Source: Bacteroidota bacterium
Lineage (GTDB): Bacteria > Bacteroidota > Bacteroidia > Bacteroidales > B39-G9
NCBI GenBank assembly: GCA_003648455.1
Contig: QMPG01000037.1
Span: 1-16,574 of the forward strand
Direction: 5' to 3'
Length of the DNA stretch: 16,574 nucleotides
Every line of letters begins with the position of its first letter. Position 1 is the stretch's first letter. Both the position numbers and the translations under genes were made by a program. Below, one piece after another: positions 1-8,362 of this stretch. The notes below the pieces were generated by a model. It was not told the DNA's origin and made no database searches. It was given only the letters and a program-made list of their open reading frames with translations.

Positions 1-614
1 CCAAGTCCGGGTACAATATACGACCTAACAGTAAGTTCCTGGTCAACAGCACCAACCCAAATAGTAATATCTTTATTTGGCAAGTTCTTTTTAACATAAT
101 TAATGCCCTCATTGCTGGCAATTATTGCAACAATATGAGTGTGTTTAGGGTTTCCCATTTTCAACATTGCTTTATAAGCCAATACCATTGAAGCTCCGGT
201 TGCTAACATAGGATCAGAAATAATAACAATTTTGTCGTCAATAGATGGACCTGTAATATATTCAAACTCAATATGAAAAGTTCCGTCACCATCATATTTT
301 CTGTAAGCAGAAATAAATGTATTTTCAGCTTTATCAAAATAATTTAAAAACCCTTGGTGCAATGGCAAGCCTGCTCTTAAAACAGTTGATAAAACAGGTT
401 GCTGTTTAATTTTGGGTACCTCGGCAATTCCCAAAGGTGTATGAACAGATTCTTTTGAATATTCTAATTCTTTACTTATTTCGTATGCAAAAATTTCACC
501 TATTCGCTCAAGATTACGTCGAAAACGCAGACTGTCTTTTTGAATTTTATCATCACGAAGTTCAGCTATAAACTGATTAAAAATTGAATTGTTATCCCCA
601 AGAATCCTAATCAT
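1..614 (-). CDS. upp: Uracil phosphoribosyltransferase, 3' end cut by window edge
   Basis: Converts uracil and PRPP to UMP and pyrophosphate in the cytoplasmic pyrimidine salvage pathway. The reverse strand reads as 204 codons from an ATG at 612-614 (MIRILGDNNS...) without a stop before the window edge. The PRPP-binding loop SDPMLATGAS is at residues 133-142, and the family motif STVLRAGLPLHQG is at about 76-88. The family is usually 208-217 residues, so only about the last ten, including the uracil-contacting C-terminal loop, are outside the window. The ATG lies 15 nt beyond the radC stop, so the two genes are probably co-transcribed. There is no sign of damage. Confidence 0.95.
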   Translation of the reverse strand, partial: MIRILGDNNSIFNQFIAELRDDKIQKDSLRFRRNLERIGEIFAYEISKELEYSKESVHTPLGIAEVPKIKQQPVLSTVLRAGLPLHQGFLNYFDKAENTFISAYRKYDGDGTFHIEFEYITGPSIDDKIVIISDPMLATGASMVLAYKAMLKMGNPKHTHIVAIIASNEGINYVKKNLPNKDITIWVGAVDQELTVRSYIVPGL

Positions 615-629
615 CTTTTAAAATATTAA

Positions 630-1322
630 TTAAATTAAACTTTCATCTGCAAAGCTAAAATATTTATCATCAGCAACAATAATATGGTCAAGAATTTTTA
701 TATCGAAATATTCAGAAGCTTTCTTTAATTTTTCAGTAATAATTTTATCGTTGTTACTTGGCGTTATATTTCCTGAAGGATGATTGTGACATAGTATTAT
801 TGATGATGCCAATTCATTAACAGCAAGTTTTAAAATAATTCTTACATCAATAACAGTACCGGAAATGCCTCCCTGACTAATTTTATGTTTTTCTATAATT
901 TTATTATGTCTATTTAAGCAAAGAACCCAAAATTCTTCGTATGGCAAGTCGGATAGTATTGGTTGAAAAATATTAAAGAGATCTTTACTGTTTGTGATTT
1001 TTGTTTTATTTACAGCCTCCGTTAATTTTCTGCGTCTTCCTAATTCAAGAGCTGCAATAATTGCAATAGCTTTAGCATCGCCAATGCCATTAAACGATTT
1101 AAAATCGTCTATTGAAAGTTTACCTAATTCGTTTAGATTATTGTTTACTTTTGAAAGAATTGTTTTAGATAAATCAACAGCAGACTCATTTTTATTTCCG
1201 GAACCAATAAGAATGGCAATTAATTCGGCATTACTAAGACTGTTAATGCCTTTAGAAAGGAGCTTTTCGCGAGGACGGTCGTCAAGAGACCAATTTTTTA
1301 TGCTTAAATTAGTTTTTGCCAA
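630..1322 (-). CDS. radC: RadC family JAB/MPN-domain protein
   Basis: A 230-residue RadC (UPF0758) protein. The N-terminal half holds a helix-hairpin-helix (about residues 62-85, FNGIGDAKA), and the C-terminal half holds the JAMM metalloprotease-like domain with C-HNHPSG at 178-184 (His179, His181) and Asp192 as the expected zinc ligands. It was named for DNA repair, but that role in E. coli was withdrawn; the biochemical function is unknown. The start used is TTG at 1320-1322. The frame is open upstream to a stop at 1347-1349 but holds no ATG or GTG, so TTG is the only good candidate. It lies just after the rpsT terminator and 15 nt before upp. Confidence 0.93.
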   Translation of the reverse strand: MAKTNLSIKNWSLDDRPREKLLSKGINSLSNAELIAILIGSGNKNESAVDLSKTILSKVNNNLNELGKLSIDDFKSFNGIGDAKAIAIIAALELGRRRKLTEAVNKTKITNSKDLFNIFQPILSDLPYEEFWVLCLNRHNKIIEKHKISQGGISGTVIDVRIILKLAVNELASSIILCHNHPSGNITPSNNDKIITEKLKKASEYFDIKILDHIIVADDKYFSFADESLI

Positions 1323-1335
1323 ATTATTTATATAT

Positions 1336-1371
1336 AAAAAAAGCCTTCATAAAGAAGACTTTTTATTTTTT
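1336..1371 (-). terminator. Intrinsic terminator after rpsT
   Basis: Hairpin arms 1338-1348 and 1354-1364 pair over 11 bp around a 5-nt loop, with one G-U wobble on the minus-strand RNA. A T-rich run follows in minus-strand sense. The wobble pairs only in the minus-strand transcript, so this most likely ends the tRNA-Glu-rpsT message. It sits between rpsT and the radC TTG and may let some transcription through to radC and upp. Confidence 0.7.
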
Positions 1372-1381
1372 AAGATAAGGC

Positions 1382-1633
1382 TTATAAGCTACTAACATAC
1401 AAACTTAAACTTGATTTCAAATTTGATGCTTTATTCTTATGAATTATATTTCTTTTTGCAAGTTTGTCAAGCGCCGATGCTACTTGTGGCAATAACTCCT
1501 CTGCAACTTTTTTATCTTCTGTTGCTCTTAATTTACGAATTGCATTTCTTGCTGTTTTAGCATAAAATTTATTATGCAATCTTCTTTTTTCGCTTTGACG
1601 AATTCTCTTTTTTGCTGAAATATGATTTGCCAT
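1382..1633 (-). CDS. rpsT: 30S ribosomal protein bS20
   Basis: An 83-residue basic protein starting MANHISAKKRIRQSEKRR and matching bS20 in length (usually 83-90) and in the conserved N-terminal stretch that includes NKFYAKTARNAIR. It binds 16S rRNA during early assembly of the small ribosomal subunit. The ATG is at 1631-1633, 29 nt after tRNA-Glu, and the gene ends just before a hairpin terminator. tRNA and rpsT share one promoter at 1751-1780. No oddities. Confidence 0.97.
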   Translation of the reverse strand: MANHISAKKRIRQSEKRRLHNKFYAKTARNAIRKLRATEDKKVAEELLPQVASALDKLAKRNIIHKNKASNLKSSLSLYVSSL

Positions 1634-1662
1634 ACTACTTATTATATTTTTAAATAAAAAAG

Positions 1663-1734
1663 TAGTCCGACGGGGAATCGAACCCCGGTTACCAGGATGA
1701 AAACCTGGCGTCCTAACCCCTAGACGACCGGACC
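1663..1734 (-). tRNA. tRNA-Glu (anticodon TTC)
   Basis: A 72-nt cloverleaf on the minus strand. The acceptor 5' GGTCCGG pairs with TCGGACT (two G-U pairs) and the discriminator is A at 1663. The anticodon stem CCTGG/CCAGG (1704-1708 with 1692-1696) encloses the loop TTTTCAT, whose anticodon TTC is at 1699-1701. The T-arm reads GGGGTTCGATTCCCC. CCA is not encoded; TAC follows the discriminator, so CCA must be added after transcription. Confidence 0.96.
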
Positions 1735-1750
1735 ATTATCAATTGGTTTG

Positions 1751-1780
1751 CAAAAGTAATACAATTTTTTTTGTTTCAAA
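1751..1780 (-). promoter_or_regulatory. Bacteroidota-type promoter for tRNA-Glu-rpsT
   Basis: On the minus strand TTTG (1777-1780) is followed after 18 nt by TACTTTTG (1751-1758), an exact TAnnTTTG -7 box. The predicted start is about 10 nt before the tRNA 5' end at 1734. The same TTTG-N18-TAnnTTTG layout occurs before arsR. Confidence 0.72.
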
Positions 1781-1815
1781 ATTATTTTTAAGAAAAATAC
1801 AAAATTATTTAACTT

Positions 1816-2532
1816 TTATTCTCCTCCTTTGTTTGACAGCATATTAATCAATTTTTCTAATTGATTATTAGTTCCCAAAACAAAAATTTTATCGTTTTGA
1901 GATAACTTTTCTTCATGAGAAGGATTAAAAATAAATTTTCCTTCACCCTTTTTCATCCCAATAATATTTGCTCCCGTAATATTTCTTATTCCAAGTTCTC
2001 CTATCGATTTATCAACAAACTCCTTTCTCAAACTACAACACGAAAACTCCTCAAGATTCACTTCTCCTTTACTTTGCAGAAGTATTTTATCAAGGAACTC
2101 AACAATATCTGGTTGTGCAACTAATTTTGCCATATGTTTACCACCAATCAAATCTGGCATTACAACAAAATTTGCACCTGCTTTTTTTAATTTTGAATTT
2201 GAGCTAATATTTGATACCCGACTTACAATTTTTATTGATGAATTTATTTGTCGTGCTGTTAGAACAACATATAAGTTATCGGCATCAACAGGCAAACTTG
2301 TTATTAACGCTTTTGCATTTTTTATATTTGCTTTAATAAGAGTATCGTTTTCGGTTGCATCTCCGACAATAAAAAAAGAATTTTTATCATTGTATTTTGT
2401 GCTTAAATCTTCCTTTTGATCAATAATTACAAGTCTTTCACCATGCTCTTGCAAATTGATAGCAGCTTGTTTCCCATTTCTTCCATAACCACATATTATA
2501 ATATGATTTTTCAAACATTTGTAATTATCCAT
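1816..2532 (-). CDS. Stand-alone RCK (TrkA-N/TrkA-C) protein, K+ channel regulator without pore
   Basis: A 238-residue cytosolic protein. RCK_N is a Rossmann fold at about residues 9-130, with GYGRNG at 15-20, Asp38 ending the second strand (expected to select NAD(H)) and GDATEND at 57-63. RCK_C lies at about 158-232. From memory, Bacteroidota K+ channels carry a similar stretch (KxLKNHxIICGYGRxG) straight after two pore helices, and this ORF begins at just that point (MDNYKCLKNH). A stop lies four codons upstream (2542-2544) and the divergent mltF starts 59 bp away, so no pore can be encoded here. It is either a true solo RCK subunit for another channel or Trk/Ktr transporter, or a truncated channel. 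The domain is intact, which argues that it still functions. Confidence 0.85.
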   Translation of the reverse strand: MDNYKCLKNHIIICGYGRNGKQAAINLQEHGERLVIIDQKEDLSTKYNDKNSFFIVGDATENDTLIKANIKNAKALITSLPVDADNLYVVLTARQINSSIKIVSRVSNISSNSKLKKAGANFVVMPDLIGGKHMAKLVAQPDIVEFLDKILLQSKGEVNLEEFSCCSLRKEFVDKSIGELGIRNITGANIIGMKKGEGKFIFNPSHEEKLSQNDKIFVLGTNNQLEKLINMLSNKGGE

Positions 2533-2564
2533 TTTCGTTTCTCAAAAATTTTTATTAAATTTAT

Positions 2565-2572
2565 CAAAAATA
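2565..2572 (-). promoter_or_regulatory. Possible -7 box for the RCK gene
   Basis: TATTTTTG on the minus strand fits TAnnTTTG and lies about 33 nt before the RCK ATG. No TTTG is seen at the expected -33 position, so this is weak. Confidence 0.35.
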
Positions 2573-2586
2573 AGAAAATTCTTATT
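2569..2586. repeat. Short palindrome in the divergent RCK/mltF gap
   Basis: AATAAGAA-AA-TTCTTATT is an 8-bp perfect inverted repeat ending 5 nt before the mltF ATG and overlapping the possible -7 box of the RCK gene. It could be an operator or a small hairpin that affects mltF translation. It is low in complexity, so chance is possible. Confidence 0.35.
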
Positions 2587-2591
2587 AAGAA

Positions 2592-4001
2592 ATGAACAGA
2601 TTCTTTAAATTATTATTTCTCTGTATTTTAATTATTCTTGCATCATGTGAGAATGCTCAACATACAAAAACGCAAGAAAAAGTATCTGATTTACAAAAAA
2701 TTAAAAATAGAGGGAAATTAATAGCACTTACCGATAATAACTCCACAAGTTATTTTATTTATAGAGGCAAACCCATGGGTTATCAGTATGATTTGCTTAA
2801 AATGTTTGCTGATTATTTAGGTGTTGATTTGCAAATAATCACCAGCAACAATATGAACGACACTTTTGATAAACTCAAACTAGAACAATGTGATTTGTTG
2901 GCTTTAAATTTAACCGTAACCAAATCAAGAAGCAATATAGTAAATTTTACAGAGCCTCATGGAACAACTCGTCAGGTTTTGGTACAACGCAAACCCGAAG
3001 GTTGGGAGAAAATGTCGAAAAGGGAAATTGAAAGTAACATGGTAAGAAACCAATTAGACTTGGCAAAAAAAACAGTTTATGTTCAAGCAAACACTTCATA
3101 TTCTACCCGATTAAAACATTTAGCCGAGGAAATTGGTGACAGCATAAATATTATTGAAGTCGACAAAGAAACTGAACAGCTTATTTATTCTGTTGCAAAT
3201 GGAGAAATAGACTATACTGTAACTGATGAAAATGTAGCATTATTAAATCAAACATTCTTGCCAAACATTGATGTTATGACACCTGTTAGTTTTCCGCAAA
3301 AATTAGCCTGGGCAGTACGAAAAAATTCTCCCGAATTATTAAACGCAATTAATAACTGGATTAACAGTGTTAAGAACACTCCCATGTATGCTGTTGTTTA
3401 TAATAAATATTTTAGAAACAAAAAGGCAACAAGAAGATTAAAAAGTGATTATTTATCTGTTCACGGTGGGAAAATTTCAGTTTTTGATAAATATATTAAA
3501 GAATACAGTTCTGATATTGATTGGGACTGGCGCTTATTGGCTTCATTGATATATCAGGAATCGAGATTTGATCCAAGGGTTAAATCGTGGGCAGGTGCTT
3601 ATGGTTTAATGCAATTGATGCCCCACACAGCATCAAGGTTTGGAGCAGGTAAAAATTCTTCACCTAAAAAAAACATAGAGGCCGGAGTTAAATTTATTAA
3701 GTGGCTCGACAATTATTTTGCTAATACAATCGTTGACAAAAACCAAAGAATTAAATTTATTTTAGCTTCATATAATGTTGGTTTAGGTCATGTTTTAGAT
3801 GCAAGACGTTTAGCTGAAAAAAACGGTAAAGACCCTAATGTTTGGGATAATAATGTAGATTATTATATTCTTAACAAATCAAACCCTAAATATTATAGAG
3901 ATTCTGTTGTTAGATATGGATATTGTCGCGGACAAGAAACTTATAACTATGTTAATGAAATAATTAATCGTTATAAGGACTATCAAAATGTTATGAATTA
4001 A
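2592..4001 (+). CDS. mltF: Membrane-bound lytic murein transglycosylase F (MltF-like lipoprotein)
   Basis: Cleaves the MurNAc-GlcNAc bond of peptidoglycan to leave 1,6-anhydro-MurNAc ends. Length is 469 residues. There is a lipoprotein signal peptide with lipobox LASC (Cys19). A periplasmic solute-binding type 3 domain covers about residues 35-278. A Slt-type lysozyme-like domain covers about 300-465, with catalytic Glu323 in YQESRFDP, then AGAYGLMQLMP (334-344) and ASYNVGLGH. This order and length match MltF. In the E. coli family the N-terminal domain is regulatory, sensing muropeptides. The stop overlaps the converging NUDIX gene by 11 bp. No ribosome binding site is evident, which is usual in this phylum. 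Confidence 0.93.
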   Translation: MNRFFKLLFLCILIILASCENAQHTKTQEKVSDLQKIKNRGKLIALTDNNSTSYFIYRGKPMGYQYDLLKMFADYLGVDLQIITSNNMNDTFDKLKLEQCDLLALNLTVTKSRSNIVNFTEPHGTTRQVLVQRKPEGWEKMSKREIESNMVRNQLDLAKKTVYVQANTSYSTRLKHLAEEIGDSINIIEVDKETEQLIYSVANGEIDYTVTDENVALLNQTFLPNIDVMTPVSFPQKLAWAVRKNSPELLNAINNWINSVKNTPMYAVVYNKYFRNKKATRRLKSDYLSVHGGKISVFDKYIKEYSSDIDWDWRLLASLIYQESRFDPRVKSWAGAYGLMQLMPHTASRFGAGKNSSPKKNIEAGVKFIKWLDNYFANTIVDKNQRIKFILASYNVGLGHVLDARRLAEKNGKDPNVWDNNVDYYILNKSNPKYYRDSVVRYGYCRGQETYNYVNEIINRYKDYQNVMN

Positions 4002-4620
4002 GTAAGTCGGCTTGTTTTACAATTTTTATAAATTCGCATAACACCATTGCTGTTGCTCCCCAGATTTTATTCCCATTAGCATTATAATAAGGAGCTTGAA
4101 TTTTTTTATTTCCTACTTTAAAAAGACCGTTTTTTTTGTTTACATTATCTAGTAATTCGCTAATTTTCACATTAATAACATTGCTTACCTCAAAAGTGTC
4201 AATCTTAAAGTCAGGCTTTTTATTTACATATCCAATAAAAGGTTGTGCTGTATAGTTGCTAATCGGAATATAAATTGAACTTATTGGTCCAATAATTTTA
4301 ATTAATTCGGGTTCTATGCCAATTTCCTCATACGTTTCTCTTAAAGCTGTTTGAGATAATACATTATCAGAGCTCTCATATTTACCTCCCGGAAAACTTA
4401 TTTGAGCACTATGAAATCCATCGTATTCAGCTCTCTTAATCAGCACTGTGTAAATATCATTATTGTAAGGATATAATAAAATTAACACACTGCTTTTAAC
4501 AGGTGATTTGCTTGAATAGTTGTTAAATCTAAACGAAGGAGACATTATCTTATGAGCACTTTCACCAGGTAATTCTTTACTTAACTGATATTTTAATCTT
4601 TCAATAAAACTATCAAACAT
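3991..4620 (-). CDS. NUDIX hydrolase, CoA pyrophosphatase type (NudL/YeaB-like)
   Basis: A 209-residue protein with a Nudix box from about residue 78: GGKYESSDNV, then ALRETYEEIG (92-101). The REx2EE core (Arg94, Glu95, Glu98, Glu99) that binds the catalytic metal is intact. A Gly-x5-Asp spacing at the front of the box and the SFPGGK lead-in are typical of the CoA/ADP-ribose subfamily, which would split CoA into 3',5'-ADP and 4'-phosphopantetheine. The exact substrate cannot be fixed from sequence. It starts at ATG 4618-4620 and its 3' end overlaps mltF tail to tail, so the transcripts are antisense over 11 bp. Confidence 0.85.
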   Translation of the reverse strand: MFDSFIERLKYQLSKELPGESAHKIMSPSFRFNNYSSKSPVKSSVLILLYPYNNDIYTVLIKRAEYDGFHSAQISFPGGKYESSDNVLSQTALRETYEEIGIEPELIKIIGPISSIYIPISNYTAQPFIGYVNKKPDFKIDTFEVSNVINVKISELLDNVNKKNGLFKVGNKKIQAPYYNANGNKIWGATAMVLCEFIKIVKQADLLNS

Positions 4621-4660
4621 AAAATCTTATATCAAATTCAGGTTAATAAAATTAAACGTA

Positions 4661-4717
4661 TTGTAAAATTCGCTCTCCCGAATTAAAGTCAAGAGAACGA
4701 ATTAATAAATTTTACAA
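4661..4717. repeat. Nested inverted repeat between tyrS and the NUDIX gene
   Basis: The outer arms TTGTAAAATT (4661-4670) and AATTTTACAA (4708-4717) match perfectly. The inner arms ATTCGCTCTC (4668-4677) and GAGAACGAAT (4693-4702) match at 9 of 10. The two pairs share the ATT at 4668-4670, so the full arms cannot all pair at once. It may end or attenuate tyrS transcription, but no clean U-run follows on the minus strand. Confidence 0.5.
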
Positions 4718-4736
4718 ATTTTATTCTTTACAATTT

Positions 4737-6035
4737 TTATTCTTTGTTAATGGTTTTTATTAAAAAATAATTCTTTTTACCTTTTTGAACTAAGATATAT
4801 TTTTCGTCAATAAGCCAAGATTTATCTACAAGAGAATTTGCATCTGTAACTTTTTCTTTATTAATGCTTAATCCTCCGCCGGCAATTAATCTGCGCAACT
4901 CCCCTTTTGAACTAAAAATTTTTGTTTTATCAATTAACAAATCGGTAACATTAATTCCTTTTACTATATCATAAATATTAATTTCAAACTGTGGTACACC
5001 TTCGAAAACTGACAAGAAAGTTTCTTCATCAATTTTTTGCAATGTTTCTTTAGTTCCTTTGCCGAATAAAATTTTTGAAGCTTCAACGGCTGAATTATAA
5101 TCTTCTTCGGAATGAACAAGTATTGTAATTTCTTTTGCTAATGCACTTTGCAAAATTCGTAAATGTGGAGCTTTGTTATGTTCAGCAATCAATTTTTCAA
5201 TTTCATCTCTATTTAATAGTGTAAAGATTTTAATATATTTCTCAGCATCCTCATCAGAAACATTTAACCAAAATTGGTAAAATTTGTATGGTGATGTGTA
5301 TTTTTTGGCCAACCACACATTCCCTTGTTCTGTTTTACCAAACTTACCTCCATCGGCTTTAGTTATTAATGGGCAAGTAATTGCATATGCTTCACCATTA
5401 AGTTTTCGTCTAATTAATTCTGTTCCTGTAGTGATATTTCCCCATTGGTCGGAGCCACCCATTTGCAGTTTGCAATTTTTGTGTTCATACAAATGTAAAA
5501 AGTCATATCCCTGTACTAATTGGTATGAAAATTCGGTAAAAGAGAGACCTGATTTTGCCTCATTATTTAGTCTCTTTTTAACAGAATCTTTTGCCATCAT
5601 ATAGTTAACTGTAATATGCTTACCAATATCACGAATAAATTCAAGGAATGAAATATTTTTCATCCAATCGTAATTGTTAACTATCTCTGCTGAATTATCA
5701 TTCCCGTTAAAATCAAGAAAATTAGTTAACTGATTTTTTATTCTTGCCTGATTATGCTTTAATTTAGCTTCGGAAAGCAAATTTCTTTCTTCAGATTTAC
5801 CTGATGGATCACCAATCATTCCTGTTGCACCGCCAAGAACAATAATCGGCTTGTGCCCTGCTAACTGGAAATGTTTTAATAACATAACTGATACTAAATG
5901 TCCAATATGTAAAGAATCTGCAGTTGGGTCAATACCAACATAGGCAGTTGTCATTTCTTTTTTAAGTTGTTCTTCTGTTCCGGGCATGATGTCGTGAATC
6001 ATACCTCTCCATTTTAATTCATCAATAAAAGTCAT
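4737..6035 (-). CDS. tyrS: Tyrosyl-tRNA synthetase
   Basis: Class I aminoacyl-tRNA synthetase that charges tRNA-Tyr. Length is 432 residues, normal for TyrRS. The HIGH signature is at 43-46 (SLHIGHL), the tyrosine/ATP-site motif GGSDQWGN is at 193-200, and the KMSKS-type loop is KFGKT at 231-235, as in this TyrRS clade. A C-terminal S4 RNA-binding domain covers about 355-425. The start is ATG at 6033-6035, with a -7 box just upstream. No T-box leader is visible, as expected for Bacteroidota. Confidence 0.97.
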   Translation of the reverse strand: MTFIDELKWRGMIHDIMPGTEEQLKKEMTTAYVGIDPTADSLHIGHLVSVMLLKHFQLAGHKPIIVLGGATGMIGDPSGKSEERNLLSEAKLKHNQARIKNQLTNFLDFNGNDNSAEIVNNYDWMKNISFLEFIRDIGKHITVNYMMAKDSVKKRLNNEAKSGLSFTEFSYQLVQGYDFLHLYEHKNCKLQMGGSDQWGNITTGTELIRRKLNGEAYAITCPLITKADGGKFGKTEQGNVWLAKKYTSPYKFYQFWLNVSDEDAEKYIKIFTLLNRDEIEKLIAEHNKAPHLRILQSALAKEITILVHSEEDYNSAVEASKILFGKGTKETLQKIDEETFLSVFEGVPQFEINIYDIVKGINVTDLLIDKTKIFSSKGELRRLIAGGGLSINKEKVTDANSLVDKSWLIDEKYILVQKGKKNYFLIKTINKE

Positions 6036-6051
6036 AGTCTGAAATTTTTTT

Positions 6052-6059
6052 CAAAGATA
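6052..6059 (-). promoter_or_regulatory. Possible -7 box for tyrS
   Basis: TATCTTTG on the minus strand fits TAnnTTTG and lies 17 nt before the tyrS ATG. No TTTG sits at the right distance upstream. It suggests tyrS can be read apart from cvpA. Confidence 0.42.
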
Positions 6060-6129
6060 ATAATTGAAAAATTATTATTATAATATGTTGTCAAATTCTT
6101 CTTTTTACAAATGTTTATTTTTGCAGAAT

Positions 6130-6681
6130 TTATACTCCTTTTTGTTTGCAATCAGAAAAAACAAATGTTTTATTTATAGATGATTTATTCAAACCTATAT
6201 TTTCAAATTTTAAATAAGGAAATATTGAAGGTGCAAAATTAGATAATGGTTTATATAAAAGAGAGCTTTGTGTTAGCTCTGGCGACATAAATTTAAGGTT
6301 TTTATCTAATCCATTAACAATAACAAGGATAATACTAATAATAAAAGCTATTTTGGCAATACCGAATACTGCTCCTAGAATTCGATTAATAAAACCTAAT
6401 GCAATTGCTTTTATCAATTTGTCGATTAATGTTGCAGCAAAATGAACAGCAACAACAATTATCACAAATGTGACAGCAAACGAAATAATTGGCAAATAAT
6501 TAGGGTTAAAATCAAAATTCAGAATTAAGTAATGACTTGTAATGTCAGAAAATTTAACTGCACCATAAATACCAAGTAACAAAGCGGCAAAAGATGCAAT
6601 AGAGTGAATAAAGCCTTTTGAAAAACCTTTATATGCACTCCATAATAAAGCCACTAAAACAATTAAATCAAAATAATTCAT
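6130..6681 (-). CDS. CvpA family membrane protein
   Basis: A 183-residue inner-membrane protein with four predicted helices at about residues 3-20, 27-47, 64-88 and 100-122. The N-terminus MNYFDLIVLVALLWSAYKGF and the KGF(I)HSI..A turn are characteristic of the CvpA/colicin V production family. The real role is unclear; members are linked to envelope integrity and, in E. coli, purF operon context. It lies 94 bp before tyrS on the same strand and is divergent from the GH3 gene. The Lys/Asn/Ser-rich tail is probably soluble. Confidence 0.85.
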   Translation of the reverse strand: MNYFDLIVLVALLWSAYKGFSKGFIHSIASFAALLLGIYGAVKFSDITSHYLILNFDFNPNYLPIISFAVTFVIIVVAVHFAATLIDKLIKAIALGFINRILGAVFGIAKIAFIISIILVIVNGLDKNLKFMSPELTQSSLLYKPLSNFAPSIFPYLKFENIGLNKSSINKTFVFSDCKQKGV

Positions 6682-6801
6682 AAAAACAAGGTTGTTGATT
6701 TTTTTTAATGTAGATAAATTTGATTAAGTGTAAAAATAAGAAAATTTATTATTGATTAGTGAAATAATTATAAAAAAAAGTAAAATATTTATTATTTAGT
6801 A

Positions 6802-6809
6802 TAAATTTG
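6802..6809 (+). promoter_or_regulatory. Possible -7 box for the GH3 gene
   Basis: TAAATTTG matches TAnnTTTG and ends 23 nt before the GH3 ATG. A -33 TTTG is not seen. An identical TAAATTTG is at 6715-6722, too far upstream to be the main choice. Confidence 0.42.
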
Positions 6810-6832
6810 TAATAACCAATAAACTTTAAAAT

Positions 6833-8350
6833 ATGCCATTATTTCGTTCCATTGTTTCGTGGATGATGATAAAAAGAACAAATGAGATTAATTTGTTTAA
6901 GAATTATCCTATTGAAGTGCAGCAAGAAACATTTAAAAAATTAATAAAAAAAGCTAAAGATACTGAATGGGGTAAAAAATATGACTACAAATCAATTAAT
7001 ACTATTGAAGAATATAAAAGAAGAGTGCCTTTACAATATTATGATGATATAAAACCTTATGTGATAAGACTTAGACAAGGGGAACAAAATTTATTGTGGA
7101 ATCAGGAAATAAAATGGTTTGCAAAATCATCGGGAACGACAAATGATAAAAGTAAATTTATACCTGTAAGTAAAGATGCTTTAGAAGATTGCCATTTTAG
7201 GGGAGCAAAAGATACTCTAACAATTTATTCGGAACAATATCCGGACACAGAAATATTTAAAGGTAAAGGGCTGACAATAGGAGGAAGTCATCATATAAAT
7301 AATTTTAGCAATGCTTCATATTATGGAGATCTCTCTGCAATATTGATTAAAAATGCTCCTTTTGGGACTGAGTTTATTAGAACACCAAGTCAATCGGTTG
7401 CTTTAATGGATGAGTGGGAAGAAAAACTAAATAAAATGGCTCATCAAACTATTAATGAAAACGTTACAAGCATTGCCGGAGTACCTTCGTGGACATTAGT
7501 ATTAATGAAAAAAATTCTAAGCATTACAGGTAAAAAAAATTTATTAGAAGTATGGCCTAATTTAGAGTTATTTATGCATGGAGGGATTAGTTTTGTGCCT
7601 TACAGAGAACAATACAAAAAATTAATTCCATCAAACGATATGCACTATCTTGAGATTTATAATGCTTCGGAAGGATTTTTTGGTATTCAAGATGACACTA
7701 ACTCAAACAGCATGTTGTTAATGCTTGACTATGGGATTTTTTATGAATTTATTCCTCTCGAAAATATTCACGATGAAATGCCAAAAACATTAAGCATTAA
7801 TCAAATTGAATTAAACAAAAATTATGCAATAGTAATATCGACAAACTCCGGTTTATGGCGATATATTATTGGTGATACAATTAAATTTACTTCAAAATAT
7901 CCTTTTAAATTTGTTATTACCGGTAGAATAAAACATTTTATTAATGCCTTTGGCGAAGAGCTTATTATTGATAATGCAAAAAATGCTTTAAAAATTGCCT
8001 GCGACCGAACAAATGCCATGATTAATGAATATACAGCAGGACCTGTATATATGAGTGAAAATCAAAAAGGTTGCCATCAATGGCTTTTTGAATTTGACAA
8101 GAAACCCAATAATCTGGAACACTTTACAGAATTGCTCGATAATTCATTAAAATCTTTTAATTCCGATTACGAAGCAAAACGATATAAAGATATTTCGTTA
8201 ACATTACCTCAAATTGTTTGTTTAAAAAAAGGTGTCTTTCATGAATGGTTAAAACGAAAAGGCAAACTAGGAGGTCAACATAAAATACCACGTCTTGCCA
8301 ATAACAGAATCTATGTTGATGAGTTGCTTAAAATTAACGAAGAATTATAA
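6833..8350 (+). CDS. GH3 family acyl-acid-amido synthetase-like protein
   Basis: A 505-residue member of the GH3 branch of the adenylate-forming (ANL) superfamily. The three ATP/AMP motifs are present: SSGTTNDKSKFIP at 99-111, YNASEGFFG at 276-284 and LWRYIIGD at 341-348, followed by TGRIKHFINAFGEEL at 363-377. Plant GH3 enzymes join amino acids to jasmonate or auxin through an acyl-adenylate. Bacterial homologues are common in Bacteroidota and their substrate is not established. All nucleotide-binding residues look intact, so it should be active. The ATG is at 6833 and the stop lies 12 nt before the secreted propeller-like gene, so the two are likely one operon. Confidence 0.9.
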   Translation: MPLFRSIVSWMMIKRTNEINLFKNYPIEVQQETFKKLIKKAKDTEWGKKYDYKSINTIEEYKRRVPLQYYDDIKPYVIRLRQGEQNLLWNQEIKWFAKSSGTTNDKSKFIPVSKDALEDCHFRGAKDTLTIYSEQYPDTEIFKGKGLTIGGSHHINNFSNASYYGDLSAILIKNAPFGTEFIRTPSQSVALMDEWEEKLNKMAHQTINENVTSIAGVPSWTLVLMKKILSITGKKNLLEVWPNLELFMHGGISFVPYREQYKKLIPSNDMHYLEIYNASEGFFGIQDDTNSNSMLLMLDYGIFYEFIPLENIHDEMPKTLSINQIELNKNYAIVISTNSGLWRYIIGDTIKFTSKYPFKFVITGRIKHFINAFGEELIIDNAKNALKIACDRTNAMINEYTAGPVYMSENQKGCHQWLFEFDKKPNNLEHFTELLDNSLKSFNSDYEAKRYKDISLTLPQIVCLKKGVFHEWLKRKGKLGGQHKIPRLANNRIYVDELLKINEEL

Positions 8351-8362
8351 AAAACAAAGCCC

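Noticed and set aside
994..1395. Plus-strand ORF of 133 codons
   Set aside because: Shadow of radC and the rpsT terminator; no family resemblance, and radC motifs on the other strand are clear.
3991..4001. Frameshift or misassembly at the mltF/NUDIX overlap
   Set aside because: Both proteins end at normal length for their families; tail-to-tail overlaps of this size are common.
5284..5604. Plus-strand ORF of 106 codons
   Set aside because: Antisense to the tyrS catalytic domain and not protein-like in composition.
6036..6129. T-box or other riboswitch before tyrS
   Set aside because: The leader is short and AT-only, with no T-box NNTGGN bulge sequence, and T-boxes are not expected in this phylum.
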